64,000 bases of DNA, taken from the NCBI RefSeq assembly GCF_000416985.1, contig NZ_ATDL01000022.1:62001-126000 (forward strand), in the 5' to 3' direction. Both the position numbers and the translations under genes were made by a program. Under the pieces are notes generated by a model that worked only from the letters and a program-made list of their open reading frames with translations, did no database searches and was not told where the DNA came from. This DNA is from Sphingobacterium paucimobilis HER1398. Lineage in GTDB: Bacteria; Bacteroidota; Bacteroidia; Sphingobacteriales; Sphingobacteriaceae. Of the stretch, positions 63,211 through 64,000 are shown one piece after another; position 1 is the first letter of the stretch; each line of letters starts with the position of its first letter.

Positions 63211-63745
63211 GAACCACTAAAAGCCAACAAGTGACCCCTCCTTACCAAAAGGTAACCACTAAAAGCCAACAAGTGATCACTTCTTACCAAAAGGTAACCA
63301 CTAAAAGCCAACAAGTGATCACTCTTTACCAAAAAGTAATCACTAAAAGCCAACAAGTGACCACTCCTTACATAAAGGCAACCACCAAAAGCCACCAAAT
63401 GATCACTCTTTACCAAAAGGCGACCACTAAAAGCCAACGAGTGACCCCTCCTTACCAAAAGGCAATCCCTAAGAGCCGACAAGTGACCACTCCTTATCAA
63501 AAGGCAATCACTAAGAGCCAACAAGTAGTCACTCTTTACCAAAAGGCAATCCCTAAGAGCCAACAAGTGACCACTCCTCCCCAAAAAGCAATCCCTAAGA
63601 GCTAACAAGTGATCAGTCCTCACCAAAAGGCAACCACCAAAGACCAACAAGGGACCACTCCTCACCAAAAGGCAATCACCAAAGACCAACAAGGGACCAC
63701 TCCTCACCAAAAGGCAATCACTGAAAGCCAACAAACAGTCACTTT
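63211..63745. repeat. 42-bp tandem repeat array, about 12.7 units
   Basis: Imperfect head-to-tail units with the core ACTAAAAGCCAACAAGTGA, then a CACT and CTTACCAAAAGG part. Twelve full units and one partial can be followed by the 14-residue period of the plus-strand translation (KVTTKSQQVITSYQ, KATTKSHQMITLYQ, KAIPKSRQVTTPYQ and so on). Some units contain the perfect palindrome AGTGATCACT. The minus strand is open through the whole array (a leader-less frame with period LLVRSGHLLAFSGY), and the plus strand is open except for one TAA at 63603-63605. No start or ribosome site supports translation, so it is listed as a repeat, not a gene. It fills the space between fabG and the next gene. Confidence 0.9.
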
Positions 63746-63772
63746 TTTACCGTATTTTCTGTTTTTTTCGAT

Positions 63773-63780
63773 TAAGTTTG
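63773..63780 (+). promoter_or_regulatory. Candidate -7 element for the LuxE-like gene
   Basis: TAAGTTTG fits TAnnTTTG, but it ends only 8 bp before the ATG at 63789, implying a very short leader or a leaderless transcript. Confidence 0.3.
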
Positions 63781-63788
63781 CAGTCAAT

Positions 63789-64000
63789 ATGCAAAGGCAA
63801 CAAGTTTTCAATATACAGACAGCGGACGATTTTAATACAACTGCCCTACAGGTTTTCAACTTTCAGGCCCAGCACACTCCTGTATATCGAGATTATATAC
63901 ACGCCTTGCGCATAGACCTAAAGACAATCGTCGACTATAGACAGATTCCCTTTCTGCCCATTCAGTTTTTCAAAACACAGCAAGTAGTAGCCGAAAACCG
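63789..64000 (+). CDS. LuxE-like acyl-protein synthetase/acyltransferase (3' part missing)
   Basis: About 70 N-terminal residues, cut by the window edge. MQRQQVFNIQTADDFNTTAL, then QVFNFQAQHTPVYRDYIHAL and a characteristic IPFLPIQFFKTQQVV segment. This opening, especially F-x-x-Q-x-x-x-x-PVY and QIPFLPIxFFK, is that of the LuxE-domain acyl-protein synthetase group found in Bacteroidota, adenylate-forming enzymes that activate a fatty acid or related acid. The catalytic core is outside the window. Confidence 0.75.
   Translation, partial: MQRQQVFNIQTADDFNTTALQVFNFQAQHTPVYRDYIHALRIDLKTIVDYRQIPFLPIQFFKTQQVVAEN

Noticed and set aside
63168..63605. A 145-residue plus-strand repeat protein
   Set aside because: It has no ribosome binding site and its repeats run past its stop codon in the same phase, so the DNA repeat itself explains the frame.
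63126..63734. A 202-residue minus-strand protein with a 14-residue repeat
   Set aside because: It is the reverse translation of the tandem array. It lacks a plausible start region and overlaps the fabG terminator.

Overview
The window looks like a chromosomal segment of a Bacteroidota species close to Sphingobacterium/Pedobacter. The evidence is two sigma(ECF)-FecR-SusC-SusD loci, fimbrillin lipoproteins, many short-leader lipoproteins, DUF4296 and DUF5689 proteins, PnuC under a TPP riboswitch, MutS2, Mqo, and -7 elements of the Bacteroidota TAnnTTTG type. No rRNA, tRNA, CRISPR array, integrase or intact insertion sequence was seen.

Layout. 1-7704 (minus) is a five-gene surface operon: a fimbrillin/DNA-RNA nuclease fusion, a fimbrillin-type lipoprotein, a TonB-dependent receptor, a DUF5689 lipoprotein and an endonuclease/exonuclease/phosphatase enzyme cut by the window edge. 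It reads as an extracellular nucleic-acid capture system. 8151-14448 is an accessory stretch with an Imm26-like immunity protein, unrecognised proteins and a membrane TPR-LuxR regulator. 14489-16319 is decaying: a frameshifted aldehyde dehydrogenase and a RibD/DHFR-like gene with an internal deletion. 16688-27144 (plus) is an ECF sigma/FecR/SusC/SusD locus carrying a metallophosphoesterase, three tandem collagen-like lipoproteins and a glycerophosphodiesterase. Together with the nuclease operon it suggests scavenging of phosphodiesters and organic phosphate. 27719-28807 encodes a radical-SAM rRNA methyltransferase that resembles Cfr more than housekeeping RlmN. 28924-30599 holds a DUF6892-like protein and a small membrane protein.

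30731-40273 (minus) is a second ECF sigma/FecR/SusC/SusD locus, this time with two thioredoxin-fold proteins. 40398-44238 has a CPA2 antiporter and a LytS/LytTR-type two-component pair. 44525-47805 has a CxxC-less HMA-like protein, an exported amidohydrolase, an ankyrin lipoprotein and an AraC regulator. 47808-57708 is mostly core genome: MutS2, DUF4296, YggS, GNAT, DUF3298, aspartate kinase, a THUMP-like methyltransferase and an LLM oxidoreductase. 57711-59548 is a TPP-riboswitch operon of PnuC-type transporter plus an acyl-CoA-dehydrogenase-like flavoprotein. Mqo, a CBS protein and FabG follow. The window ends with a 42-bp tandem-repeat array and the start of a LuxE-like acyl-protein synthetase gene.

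Main points for follow-up: the nuclease operon and its fimbrillin-nuclease fusion, the trio of nine-triplet collagen-like lipoproteins, the Cfr-like methyltransferase, the riboswitch-controlled ACAD-like gene, and the 42-bp repeat array that is open on both strands. All family assignments come from reading motifs; no database search was run.
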